From CALMEC01 sp964531025 (GTDB taxonomy: Bacteria > Actinomycetota > Thermoleophilia > Miltoncostaeales > Miltoncostaeaceae): a DNA stretch of 64,000 nt. The DNA lies in assembly GCA_964531025.1 (NCBI GenBank), contig CAZHDY010000002.1, positions 62,001 to 126,000 of the forward strand, given 5' to 3'. A program made the translations under genes and the position numbers. The first letter of the stretch is position 1. Every line of letters begins with the position of its first letter. Shown here in pieces: positions 7,917 to 16,733 of the stretch. The notes under the pieces were generated by a model. That model was not told the origin of the DNA. It did not search any database and saw only the letters and a list, made by a program, of their open reading frames with translations.

Positions 7917-9731
7917 TCATGGCTGGGAGACCCACGAGTAGCTCAGGTCGGGGAGCCCGCTCAGCCGGTTGACGACCGCCGCGGTGTCGCGTGAGCGGAT
8001 CACCGCCGTCTGCCCCCACAACCAGGGCGCAGCCGGGGCAAGTTTGGCGATCTCATGGTTCACCGCGGCGTAGGCCTTGTCGCGATCGTCGCCCATCGGA
8101 TGACGGGCGGCCCGATCCAGGGACGCGTTGATCTCCGGGTCGTCCAGCCGCGCCCAGTTCGTACCGGAGGCCGGACGGACGGCGGCCCCGTTGAACTGCG
8201 GATCCAGCGTCGCCTGGGGATCCAGGAGATCGGGAGCCCAGGTCATCGGACACACAGCGACCTGGGCCGCCGACGCCCCGCACACCTCCCGCTCGTCGAC
8301 CGGCGGGGTGACCTCACGCACGATGACGCGGAAGCCGAGGGATTCGAGCTGTTGCCGGAGCAGATCGGTCACGGCACGCGAGGGCTCGCCGCCCGAGTCG
8401 ACCAGGACGATCGGATCGTCCGCCATCCACTCGCCCCCGCGGACCGGCAGTCCCTCACGGGCCGCGGCGTCCATGTACCGGCGGGCCACCGCCAGATCAC
8501 CCGCGGGATTGGCCAGGTAGTCCAGGTCGGCGTTCTGGTCGACGCCGCCGGCGACGCTGGCGCCGGGGATCCCCGGCGCCAGCCAGCCCTGGGCGATGGT
8601 TCCGATGTTCTCTCCGCCCGCCACCCTGCGTAGCTCGGTTCGATTCAGGGCGGCGGTTACGGCCCGGCGCAGGTTGGCGTTGTCGAACGGCGCACGTGCG
8701 GTGTTGAAGGCGATGGATCGGGTGCTGCCGTCCGGTACGAGATCGACCTGGTCCGGGTTGTCGTCGAGCGTTCGGGCGAGCAGCGGACCGGGAAGCGTGG
8801 TCGTCCCGCAGCAGAGGATGCCCTCGCCCGCGAGCGTCTCGCGGACCGCTCGAGCCGGGTTCGCCTGCCCCGATCGCACGGTGATCGTGTCGGCATAGGC
8901 GGGCCGGCGATCGGAGTCGTGATCCCAGTTGGGGTTGCGGATGAGGACCAACGGTCCGGTGAGCCGCAACTCGGCGGAATCGGACGCGCGCTCGAACATG
9001 TACGGACCGGAGGAGACGGGCCGCAGACCGTACGTGGACGGGTTCATGGCGTCGAAGCGCGCGGCATACTCACGCGGCACCGGGATCGTGATGGGGAGCG
9101 CCAGAGCCTGCACCACGAGATTCGCCTCCGGCCGGGTCAGACGAAGGACGATGGTGCGATCGTCCGGTGTGAGGATGCCGGGGATCGACCGAACCGGTCC
9201 CGCCCCGGCCCGGGGTGCCCCCACCAGCGCCGAGAGATACCGGTCGGCATAGGGGTTCGCGACGTTTCGCGAGAAGGCGCGCTCGATGGCGTACTTCACG
9301 TCCGCCGACCGCACCACACGATTCACCGGGGGTGCATATCGCACGTTCCCGCGGATGCGGATCCGCACCGTCATCCGATCCTCGGAGATCTGGGGAGCGC
9401 CATCGGCAAGGTCAGGAGCGATGCGCCCGTCATCTCCAGGAGGTGCCTGGAACAGTGGACGCCCCACCGCGAGGGCCGTCATGAAGCCCACCGACCGATA
9501 GGTCCGACCGGGATCCAGGCTGTCGATGGGCTCGACCGACAGGTGGGTCAGTTGCCCGCCGGGTTTCGGTTCACGGGGCTCACCGTCGATGGTGCCGACC
9601 TGCGGCCCGTCGTCGCCGCATCCCGCCACCGTGACCGCGACGGCCGCGAGGAGAACGGTCACGACACCGGCGAGCCGTCGTCCGCGTGTCAAGGTGACGC
9701 GTCCTGACCCACGTCGCGTCCGACGGAGCAT
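7917..9731 (-). CDS. ABC transporter solute-binding lipoprotein, family 5 (peptide/nickel type)
   Basis: About 604 residues. The N-terminus has a twin-Arg-rich charged start, a hydrophobic core and the lipobox TVAGC near residue 37, so it should be a membrane-anchored lipoprotein. The SBP_bac_5 fold is recognised from SVEPIDSLDPGRTYRS, VKYAIERAFSR, GPYMFERAS and FNTARAPFDNANLRRAVTAALNR. No permease or ATPase gene is adjacent, so it is an orphan receptor. Its ATG (9731) overlaps the stop of the upstream P1 peptidase gene (TGATG), which implies coupled expression with a peptidase and suggests a peptide ligand. A GTG at 9734 is the alternative start. Confidence 0.88.
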   Translation of the reverse strand: MLRRTRRGSGRVTLTRGRRLAGVVTVLLAAVAVTVAGCGDDGPQVGTIDGEPREPKPGGQLTHLSVEPIDSLDPGRTYRSVGFMTALAVGRPLFQAPPGDDGRIAPDLADGAPQISEDRMTVRIRIRGNVRYAPPVNRVVRSADVKYAIERAFSRNVANPYADRYLSALVGAPRAGAGPVRSIPGILTPDDRTIVLRLTRPEANLVVQALALPITIPVPREYAARFDAMNPSTYGLRPVSSGPYMFERASDSAELRLTGPLVLIRNPNWDHDSDRRPAYADTITVRSGQANPARAVRETLAGEGILCCGTTTLPGPLLARTLDDNPDQVDLVPDGSTRSIAFNTARAPFDNANLRRAVTAALNRTELRRVAGGENIGTIAQGWLAPGIPGASVAGGVDQNADLDYLANPAGDLAVARRYMDAAAREGLPVRGGEWMADDPIVLVDSGGEPSRAVTDLLRQQLESLGFRVIVREVTPPVDEREVCGASAAQVAVCPMTWAPDLLDPQATLDPQFNGAAVRPASGTNWARLDDPEINASLDRAARHPMGDDRDKAYAAVNHEIAKLAPAAPWLWGQTAVIRSRDTAAVVNRLSGLPDLSYSWVSQP

Positions 9732-10699
9732 CACGCGGAAGCGTCCCGCCGTTCGTCCGCCGTCGGGACCCCACCCAACGACGTCGCGGCTCGCACACCC
9801 TCCCGGATCGCCTCGGCCACGACCTCGCCCGCAAGCATGCCCACGACGAAGGCGTTGGCCGTTCCCGGCATCGCCAGGCTGAAGGTGACATCACCATCGA
9901 TCGGCGTGTTGACGGGGCTGATTGCGCGTCCCAACCCGGCGCGACACATCCGCGCGACCTGCCCGGCACCGACGGCGCCGATCGGGGCGTCGGTCGCCAC
10001 CGCGACCAGGGTCGTGTTGCGTCCCTCGACCAGGCGCGGGTGGACGGCCTCCTCATCCCGGGCCAGTGCCGCAGCACCGGGGAACCCCTCACCGGGCACC
10101 CAGACGCCGGCCAGCACGTCACCCATCTCGTCCAGGATGTCACCGAAGGCGTTGACAACCGCCAGCGCTGCGACCGTGTAACCGGCAGGTGTCCGATCGC
10201 TGGCCGCGCCGATCCCGCCCTTGCACCAGCCGTCCTGCGCATGCCACTTGCCGACGGTCGCCCCCGTCCCGGCGCCGACGCTGCCGACGGCGTGCGGATC
10301 CTCGGTCGCCGCGATACAGGCGGCATACCCCTCCTCGGGACCGGGGCGCAGCGATCCGCCGATGCCGAGGTCGTAGATGACGGCGGCCGGGACGATCGGC
10401 ACGAGCGCGGCTCCGGTATCGATGCCGCGACCGTTCTCCTCGCACCAGCGCATGACCCCGTCCGCCGCCGCGAGACCGAATGCGGAGCCGCCCGACAGGA
10501 GCAACGCCGAGACGTTCCGCGGGCCGAAGCCCGGGGTGAACAACGCCGTCTCGCGGGTACTGGCACCGCCCCCACCCACATCGACGGCGCCGACCATCTC
10601 GATCGGCGGCACGATGACCGTGCATCCCGTGGGGACGGAGGTATCGGTCCAGTGGCCGACCCGCAGGCCGGGGACGTCGGTCAGACGGCCGGCTGACAT
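9731..10699 (-). CDS. P1 family peptidase (DmpA/NylC-like Ntn hydrolase)
   Basis: 322 residues. Members are self-processing N-terminal nucleophile aminopeptidases or amidases. Family blocks: LTDVPGLRVGHWTD at the start, GGGGASTRET, LLSGGSAFGLAAADGVMRW, GTGATVGKW, and GRNTTLVAVATDA. The last contains the Asn-Thr pair at which NylC-type members cleave to expose the Thr nucleophile (by family inference). I chose the ATG at 10699. It overlaps the end of mutM by 19 nt; a longer in-frame start at 10768 would lie deep inside mutM. Confidence 0.88.
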   Translation of the reverse strand: MSAGRLTDVPGLRVGHWTDTSVPTGCTVIVPPIEMVGAVDVGGGGASTRETALFTPGFGPRNVSALLLSGGSAFGLAAADGVMRWCEENGRGIDTGAALVPIVPAAVIYDLGIGGSLRPGPEEGYAACIAATEDPHAVGSVGAGTGATVGKWHAQDGWCKGGIGAASDRTPAGYTVAALAVVNAFGDILDEMGDVLAGVWVPGEGFPGAAALARDEEAVHPRLVEGRNTTLVAVATDAPIGAVGAGQVARMCRAGLGRAISPVNTPIDGDVTFSLAMPGTANAFVVGMLAGEVVAEAIREGVRAATSLGGVPTADERRDASA

Positions 10700-11514
10700 T
10701 CCGGGCAGACGTACGTACCGCGCTGGGCGACGCGGATCTTCTCGATGGTCGCACCACAGCGCGGACACGCATCGCCGGCGTGGAGATGGACGCGGAGCAT
10801 GTCCTGCATGGTGCCTGTCCGGCCGATCGTGTCGCGGTAGCGATCGATGGATGCTCCTCCGGACGTGATCCCGACGTTGAGTCGGTCGACGATCGCGTCA
10901 CGCAGACGGGATACCGCGTCCGGAGGGATCTCACCGGCTGTCGTCTCGGGATGGATGCGCGCCTGGAAGAGGGCCTCGTCCGCGTAGATGTTCCCGATGC
11001 CGGCGACGCGGCGCTGGTCCAGCAGTGCCGCCTTGATGGACGTGCGCCGCCCCCTCAGGGCATCGGCCAGGCGCTCCGCGGTGAACGTGTCGGAGAGCGG
11101 TTCCACCCCGGTGCGAGCGTCCCAGTAGCCCTCGGGATCGGGATGGTCGGCGGGCACGATCCAGATCCGGCCGAACCGGCGGAGGTCGATGAAGTCCATC
11201 ACGGCACCGTCGTCGAACCGGAAGCGCGCCCGGCGATGGCGATCCACGGGCACCCGCTCGCGGTGCAGGTGCAGCCGCCCGGTCATGCGCAGGTGGATGA
11301 CCATGGTGTCGCCGGAGGACAGCTCGAAGCGCAGGTACTTGCCCCGCCGGGAGAGACGATCCACCCGCTGACCACGCAGCCGGGTGGAGACGGCCCGCGG
11401 CGATGCCGGCGAGACGACCAGCGGGTCGTCGATGCGCACACCGATGATGACGAGCCCCGGAAGCGCCTCCTCCAGCTGCCGGCGGACGGTCTCGACCTCA
11501 GGAAGCTCCGGCAT
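10681..11514 (-). CDS. mutM: Formamidopyrimidine-DNA glycosylase (Fpg/MutM)
   Basis: 277 residues. Base-excision repair glycosylase/AP lyase for 8-oxoguanine and ring-opened purines. The mature N-terminus is PELPEVE with the catalytic Pro and Glu. The H2TH region includes GIGNIYADEALF. The C-terminal zinc finger is CPRC...CPEC (about residues 248-272), preceded by the conserved IGRTGTMQDMLRVH stretch. It overlaps the downstream P1 peptidase start. Confidence 0.95.
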   Translation of the reverse strand: MPELPEVETVRRQLEEALPGLVIIGVRIDDPLVVSPASPRAVSTRLRGQRVDRLSRRGKYLRFELSSGDTMVIHLRMTGRLHLHRERVPVDRHRRARFRFDDGAVMDFIDLRRFGRIWIVPADHPDPEGYWDARTGVEPLSDTFTAERLADALRGRRTSIKAALLDQRRVAGIGNIYADEALFQARIHPETTAGEIPPDAVSRLRDAIVDRLNVGITSGGASIDRYRDTIGRTGTMQDMLRVHLHAGDACPRCGATIEKIRVAQRGTYVCPECQPAV

Positions 11515-11556
11515 GGTCTCCCCCCGACGGCAGGGACGGTGTCCACGCCCCGTCGC

Positions 11557-12876
11557 TCACGCCGACTCGTCCGACGTCTCGTGGACGAGCGGAGGGGCGT
11601 CCACCGGATCGTCTGCGACGTGATAGGCGTCGCGCACCAGTTCACGCGCGCGATCGGCCAGACCCTGATCACGGACGTGCAGGGTGGCGACCGGCTCGTC
11701 CTCCGCCACCGGATCGCCCACCTTCGCATGCAGCTCGACACCGACGGCGGGGTCGATGAACTGCGCGGGGTGCAGACGGCCGGCACCGAGCCAGCGGGCG
11801 GCCTCGCCGATCTGTCGTGCCACCACATCGTGGACGACGCCGCTCGACGGAGCGGTGACCGGGATCGTCAGGGGTGCACGGGGGAGGATCTCGTCGTCCG
11901 TCCACACGGCGGGGTCACCGCCCTGGGCCTCGACCCAGCGCTCGGCCGTGCGGAGCGCCGTGCCGTCCTCCAATGCGTCCGCCGCCGCGGCCTCCCCCTC
12001 GCCCTGGGGCAGGACGCCCGCCGACTCGGCGAGCATGCCCGCAAGCCGCACGGCGAGATCGGCGAGATCCTCCGCCCCTCCCCCGCGAAGTACCTCCGCC
12101 GCACCGCGGACCTCCAGCGCGTTGCCGATCATGCGGCCCAGCGGTTGCCCCATCTCGCTGATGACGTAGCGCACCTTCCGGCCCCAGGCCGCGCCGAGAT
12201 CGACCATGAGACGCGCCGTCTCGTGCGCCGAGTCGTAATCGGGGAAGAAGCCGCCCTCGCCGACCTTCACGTCGAGGACGATGTTCGAGGCCCCGCCGGC
12301 GATCTTCTTACTCATGATCGAGGTCGCGATGAGCGCGGGACTCTGCACGGTGCCCGTCTGGTCGCGCAGGACATAGAGGCGCTTGTCCGCAGGGACCATG
12401 CGGTTGCTGGTGCCCATGACCGCCACGCCGACGTCGCGGACCTGCCGGACGAAGTCGATGAGCTCCAGGTCCACGTTCATCCCCGGGATGGAGGACAGCT
12501 TGTCGAGCGTGCCGCCGGTGTGGCCGAGTCCCCGGCCGCTCATCTTCGCGAACCGGACCCCCAGCGCCGCCGCGAGCGGTGCGAGCACCAGCGTCACGCC
12601 GTCGCCCACCCCTCCGGTGGAGTGCTTGTCCCCCGTCGGCCCGAACTTCTCCAGCTGGAGTCGGTCGCCGGACGCGATCATCGCGTCGCCGAAGGCCCGC
12701 GTGGCATCAAGCGAGATGCCGTTGACGCAGATCGCCATGCAGAGCGCCGCCATCTGCGGATCACCCACGTTCCGGTCCGCCCACGACGCCACGAAGGAGC
12801 GCACCCCCTCCGCATCGACGATCTCACCGCTGCGCGCACGTTCGAGCAGTTCAAGGGGTTCGAGGGCCACGACCAT
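11557..12876 (-). CDS. deoA: Pyrimidine-nucleoside (thymidine) phosphorylase
   Basis: 439 residues. Phosphorolysis of thymidine, deoxyuridine or uridine to base plus (deoxy)ribose-1-phosphate in nucleoside salvage. The family signature is SGRGLGHTGGTLDKL (about 110-125), and the phosphate loop is PTGDKHSTGGVGD near residue 80. It could be named deoA or pdp; the sequence does not settle deoxyribose versus ribose preference. It lies 42 bp upstream of mutM on the same strand. It may feed on products of the large nuclease/5'-nucleotidase of this window (inference). Confidence 0.93.
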   Translation of the reverse strand: MVVALEPLELLERARSGEIVDAEGVRSFVASWADRNVGDPQMAALCMAICVNGISLDATRAFGDAMIASGDRLQLEKFGPTGDKHSTGGVGDGVTLVLAPLAAALGVRFAKMSGRGLGHTGGTLDKLSSIPGMNVDLELIDFVRQVRDVGVAVMGTSNRMVPADKRLYVLRDQTGTVQSPALIATSIMSKKIAGGASNIVLDVKVGEGGFFPDYDSAHETARLMVDLGAAWGRKVRYVISEMGQPLGRMIGNALEVRGAAEVLRGGGAEDLADLAVRLAGMLAESAGVLPQGEGEAAAADALEDGTALRTAERWVEAQGGDPAVWTDDEILPRAPLTIPVTAPSSGVVHDVVARQIGEAARWLGAGRLHPAQFIDPAVGVELHAKVGDPVAEDEPVATLHVRDQGLADRARELVRDAYHVADDPVDAPPLVHETSDESA

Positions 12877-12954
12877 GTCCCACGAGTGTAGATGGTTGCG
12901 TCCCTCGTACGGCCTGACCCGGCCCGATCGCTCGACCGCGGAGCGCGACGCGCA

Positions 12955-12978
12955 GTGTCATCGTTGTTACGGTGACAC
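12955..12978. promoter_or_regulatory. Inverted repeat over the translation start region of the PDZ-TPR gene
   Basis: GTGTCA and TGACAC, 12 nt apart, with inner CGT and ACG also complementary. It ends one base before the ATG at 12980 and so covers the ribosome-binding region. It could be an operator or an RNA hairpin occluding the start. No downstream terminator context is present. Confidence 0.4.
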
Positions 12979-12979
12979 G

Positions 12980-14272
12980 ATGCCCATCCGCCGTTTCGTC
13001 ATCTCCGCCGTCCTTCTGGGGGCGGCCGTCGCCGTCACCCCGTCGGTGGCGAGCGCCCAGCCGAAGGTCTCGAAGTTCACCGCTCCGTCGACGATCACCG
13101 GTCGTCAGGGACATGCTCGGGCGCTGGTGAACGTGACCTCGCACAGCCGCTCGCGCGTCATCGTGCGGCTCGTGAACCGACGCGGGCAGGTGGTCAACAC
13201 CGTGAAGTCGGCGCCGGCCCAGCCACGGGGACGGGTGTGGCTGGCGATGGACGCGACCACACTCAGCGGGTTCCAGATCCCGGCGGGCCGCTACACGCTG
13301 CAGGCCTACGCGGTGTCGGGGAAGCGGCGGTCCAACGTCCTCCGCCGCTCGGTCACCATCCGCTTCACCCGGGCACGCGGGACGATCCAGGCGCTGACGG
13401 TGCCGGCGTGGCCGTCCACCATCGCCGGGATCGCGACCGCTCCCGGCGGGCAGATCGTGACCGCTGTCGCGCCCGACACCCCGACGGCTGCGTCCGGCCT
13501 GGTGGCCGGTGACGTGATCCGTGCCGTGAACGGCATCCCCGTCGATTCGGCCGGCCAGTGGCTCCGTCTTCAGCGCGGCCTGAACGCCGGTGTGGCGACG
13601 ACCCTGGATGTCGATCGCGCCGGGGCACGCACGCGTCTCAGTATCATCCCCGCCCCGGATTGGACGCCTCGGCCGGACTGGTCGAAGATCCTGCCCGCGA
13701 AACCCGGGAACCTTGCAACAGCACTCTCGGCGATCCGCGCGCGCCTGGATGCCGGAGATGTGGCCGGTGCGGACGCGCTCTTCCAACAGCTCTCGACGAC
13801 GGATCAACGCAGTGCGCCAGGATGGCTGGCCACCGGGCTGATTCGCCTGGAGCGGAACGACGCACTGGGTGCGCAGGCCGCGTTCAACTACGCCGTCGCT
13901 GCCGATCCGGCCATGACGGAGGCACGTTTCCAGCGCGGCCTCGCGCTCATCGCCCGCGGACGTCTCGACCTGGCAGAGCAAGGTCTTCACCAGGCATCCG
14001 GCGCCGATCCCGCGGACGCCCTGGCCCCCACGTTCCGTGCCTTCGCCCTGCTGCGCGCCGACCGCTTCGCCGATGCGTTCACCGCGGGCCAACTGGCCAT
14101 CGCGATCGATCCCGCCTACTCGGAGGGGCACATCGCCACCGGCATCGCCCACATCTCACTGGGCCGCAAGGCGGCCGGGGTGGCCGACATCCGCAAGGGC
14201 CTCGTCCTCATGGACGACGCCAAGCGCCGGACCGACATGATCGCGCGCTACCTGATTCCGGCCACGCGCTGA
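12980..14272 (+). CDS. Exported protein with FlgD-like Ig, PDZ and TPR domains
   Basis: 430 residues. Residues 1-27 form a signal peptide ending ASA-QP. About 30-140 resemble the FlgD/Ig-like repeat (RSRVIVRLVNRRGQ..., QIPAGRYTLQAYAVSG). About 145-235 form a PDZ domain (GGQIVTAVAPDTPTAASGLVAGDVIRAVNG). About 250-425 hold TPR-like helical repeats. The combination suggests an extracytoplasmic scaffold or a quality-control adaptor; there is no protease or other catalytic motif. I chose the ATG at 12980 because the signal peptide begins there. The gene is divergent from deoA. Confidence 0.8.
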   Translation: MPIRRFVISAVLLGAAVAVTPSVASAQPKVSKFTAPSTITGRQGHARALVNVTSHSRSRVIVRLVNRRGQVVNTVKSAPAQPRGRVWLAMDATTLSGFQIPAGRYTLQAYAVSGKRRSNVLRRSVTIRFTRARGTIQALTVPAWPSTIAGIATAPGGQIVTAVAPDTPTAASGLVAGDVIRAVNGIPVDSAGQWLRLQRGLNAGVATTLDVDRAGARTRLSIIPAPDWTPRPDWSKILPAKPGNLATALSAIRARLDAGDVAGADALFQQLSTTDQRSAPGWLATGLIRLERNDALGAQAAFNYAVAADPAMTEARFQRGLALIARGRLDLAEQGLHQASGADPADALAPTFRAFALLRADRFADAFTAGQLAIAIDPAYSEGHIATGIAHISLGRKAAGVADIRKGLVLMDDAKRRTDMIARYLIPATR

Positions 14273-14311
14273 CGCCGCGGTCGCCCACCCTCGGGCCACC
14301 GACGACGGACG

Positions 14312-14587
14312 CTAGAACTCCTGGAGTTCTTCCGTGAGGTCGTTCGTTGGGCGCCGGGGCCTCCGGTCGCGGCGGTCGTCCCCGCCCGACATGAGGAAGA
14401 GCGAGCCGATCCCGATCAGAAGCCCGATCCAGAAGTACCACTTCGTGAACCAGTTCTCGAAGATGAGCCACATGAGAAGGATCGCGACGAACCCGACCAG
14501 CGCGATCAGCCGCTGCGCCCGGGGTGCCAGATGGACGACCCAGGGACCCGCGACCGCGACGAATGTCAGAAGTACGGCGGTAAGCAC
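14312..14587 (-). CDS. Small membrane protein, three predicted TM segments
   Basis: 91 residues. Hydrophobic helices near 1-20, 28-45 and 50-66 are followed by a charged Arg/Asp tail ending TEELQEF. No known family is recognised. It is convergent with the PDZ-TPR gene and divergent from the DUF429 gene (49 bp between starts). Confidence 0.65.
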   Translation of the reverse strand: MLTAVLLTFVAVAGPWVVHLAPRAQRLIALVGFVAILLMWLIFENWFTKWYFWIGLLIGIGSLFLMSGGDDRRDRRPRRPTNDLTEELQEF

Positions 14588-14635
14588 GTCTCATATCGTA
14601 CCCGTGATGATCGGACGAGACACAATCCCGCGGCC

Positions 14636-15457
14636 ATGACGGACCGGACCCACCCGGATCGGGCGGTCGGCATCCACCTCATGCCGGTCCTCTCCGCCGT
14701 GGACACCCCGCGCCCCAGCGTGGTGGTCGAGGTGGACAGCGAGGGCGCCGTCACGTCCATGGACGATGCGCGCTCACTCGACGACATCGCCGAGGCCGTC
14801 GGCGATCCCGGTGCGGTGGTGGTCGTGGACGCACCCCTCGCCGTCCCGGACTCGGGCGGGCGCCGTACCATTGACGAACTCCTCGGGTGGCTCGACACGC
14901 CCGTGCTCCCGATCTCACGCGCTCGGATGGACACGCTCTACGGAGGCGCCCGGGGTGAGGATCTCGCCCGACATGACGGATTGCGACGACACGACATCGC
15001 CGAGGGCTTCCCGGACCTCCTCCTGCGCCTGCTGGCCTGGGAGCGCGTGCGGCCGGTGGGCGGCGTCGACCTGGCCGCCTTCCGCGCACGATGGCTGGAC
15101 CTGCGACCCACCTCGTACCGTCCGAAGGGGATCGGACGTGCGAAGCCCGCGGGTCTCCTGCCCGCCTTCGACCTCCTCTCCGACGTGATCGACTTCGGCG
15201 GATGGACGCCGACCGGCGATGGGGACTGGGGAATGATCCGCGATGCCGCGGTCCTCGATGCCGCCGCCGGCGCGCACGTGGCGTGGCGCACGGTGCACGG
15301 CCCGAAGGGGTCGACGGTTCGCATCCGCACCGACGGCGCCCAGGTACTGCTGCCGTGCGATGCCAACCTGGCGGAGCGCATCGAGGTCAACCGGCAGCGT
15401 CTGAACGCCGCGCACCACGGTGCCCTGGAGCTCGTGACCGACGGCGGGGACGGCTGA
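14636..15457 (+). CDS. DUF429-type RNase H-fold protein (predicted nuclease)
   Basis: 273 residues. The arrangement of VGIHL near the N-terminus, VVVDAPLAVP (acidic core strand), a middle RRHDIAEGFPDLLLRLLAWERV helix and a C-terminal DAAAGAHVAWRTVHG block resembles DUF429 proteins, which have an RNase H-like fold. Biological function is uncharacterised. The ATG at 14636 was chosen over longer frames that run back into the divergent promoter. The next gene starts immediately after its stop (TGA-GTG). Confidence 0.65.
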   Translation: MTDRTHPDRAVGIHLMPVLSAVDTPRPSVVVEVDSEGAVTSMDDARSLDDIAEAVGDPGAVVVVDAPLAVPDSGGRRTIDELLGWLDTPVLPISRARMDTLYGGARGEDLARHDGLRRHDIAEGFPDLLLRLLAWERVRPVGGVDLAAFRARWLDLRPTSYRPKGIGRAKPAGLLPAFDLLSDVIDFGGWTPTGDGDWGMIRDAAVLDAAAGAHVAWRTVHGPKGSTVRIRTDGAQVLLPCDANLAERIEVNRQRLNAAHHGALELVTDGGDG

Positions 15458-16408
15458 GTGGACGAGCGACCGGACCACGAGAAGCCGGTGGACGGGATCG
15501 ATCCGCCACCCTCACCGGAGGAAAACGACGCGCGCGGCGCGATGGATGCCCGGGACGGCGACGTTCCCGACACGGGGCCCGTCGCGGACGGCACGACCGA
15601 CCCGCAGGACGCCGATGTCCCCGACGACGCGCTGGACGTGGACGAGGATGGGATCGGCGCGGACGACGACACGGACGAGATCCCGATCGTCCGCGGGCCG
15701 AGCCGCCCCCAGGCCGCGGGGCTCTGGATGGGGGCGGGTGCCGTCGCGGGTCTCGTGGCCCTCGTGATCTTCACCGGCGGGCTGGGATCGTCCGGCGACT
15801 CGACAACGACCGACGAGGCCGCCCGGACCACACCGCCCCCCGCGCAGACGACCACCACCCCGCCGCGCAGCACGATCACAACCTCTCCCGCCCCCGCACC
15901 GGCGACGACCACATCGTCCACACCCCCTGCGCCCCGTGAAGCCACGGGCTCGGGGACCACGACAGCGACGACCGCCGAGGCACCTGCGGACACGGAACCT
16001 GGTCGCACGACTCCGTCGTCCGGGTCGACGCCCACCACGACAGGCGGCGCGACCACGACGGGCGACGCCACCACGACGGGCGAGTCACCGGCCGCACCCG
16101 CCACGGCCACCCCCGAACCGGCCACGCCCACCCAGCCTCCCGGCACGTTCACCCTCACCCTGCGGGGCAAGGCCGAGGTGTACATCGAGGTGAAGAAGCG
16201 CTCCGAGAAGGGCGACACCGTCTTCGCCGGACGCGTGGGGAACGGTGTCAGCAAGAAGCTGAACTCCCGGGTGCCGCTGTGGCTGAACGTCTCATGGGCA
16301 CCCAACGCCATCATCCAGATCGACGGACGCACCATCCCGGTGGGCGGCGGCACGGAGTACTACCTCGCACGCCCCTCAGGGCTGAAACGGGTCACCGACC
16401 TCGGCTGA
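15458..16408 (+). CDS. Single-pass membrane protein with acidic N-terminus and RodZ C-terminal-like (DUF4115) domain
   Basis: 316 residues. Residues 1-85 are highly acidic and presumably cytoplasmic. About 88-108 form one TM helix. About 110-225 are Thr/Pro/Ala-rich and low in complexity, a cell-wall-spanning-type linker. The last 90 residues (TFTLTLRGKAEVYIEVKKRS..., VPLWLNVSWAPNAIIQIDGRTIPVG) resemble the beta-sandwich at the C-terminus of RodZ. Unlike RodZ there is no N-terminal HTH. It may be a shape- or envelope-associated factor (inference). The GTG start directly abuts the upstream stop. Confidence 0.65.
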   Translation: MDERPDHEKPVDGIDPPPSPEENDARGAMDARDGDVPDTGPVADGTTDPQDADVPDDALDVDEDGIGADDDTDEIPIVRGPSRPQAAGLWMGAGAVAGLVALVIFTGGLGSSGDSTTTDEAARTTPPPAQTTTTPPRSTITTSPAPAPATTTSSTPPAPREATGSGTTTATTAEAPADTEPGRTTPSSGSTPTTTGGATTTGDATTTGESPAAPATATPEPATPTQPPGTFTLTLRGKAEVYIEVKKRSEKGDTVFAGRVGNGVSKKLNSRVPLWLNVSWAPNAIIQIDGRTIPVGGGTEYYLARPSGLKRVTDLG

Positions 16409-16733
16409 CCGCCGCGGTCCCACCTCTGGGACGCTCGGGCACCTCGCACCGCCACACCCGTGGACACCCCCTCTGCTGCGCGCTCGCCGTCTCTCGTGCT
16501 CCAGCGCCTCATCCGCTATTCCATTGAGAACGAGAGAACGAGAACGGATGACCGCCCGATTCTCGTCTCGGACGGAACGGGCGCCCCAGCCGAGCGCGTT
16601 ACATCTCGGTCACGACACCACACTCCGGAAGGGGTCGCCGTGTACGCGTCGGCGTCTCGCGGGCGGTTGCCGCGCCACGTGACCGGTGCGCTATCCTCGC
16701 CGCGGCAGTTCTCGCGCGCGACCAGGAGCCTCC
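16409..16733. other. 325-bp intergenic region upstream of pyrG
   Basis: No gene is seen. It contains two tandem GAGAACGA units (16526-16541) and an imperfect stem, CGAGAACGG at 16539-16547 with CCG and TTCTCG at 16552-16565. A TATCCT at 16693 could be a -10 element for pyrG. The pyrG ribosome-binding site AGGAG lies at 16724-16728. I see no recognised riboswitch or attenuator. Confidence 0.4.

Noticed and set aside
10780..12891. 703-codon plus-strand open frame over mutM and deoA
   Set aside because: Both minus-strand genes have full family motifs; the plus frame is His/Asp/Arg/Gly-rich noise.
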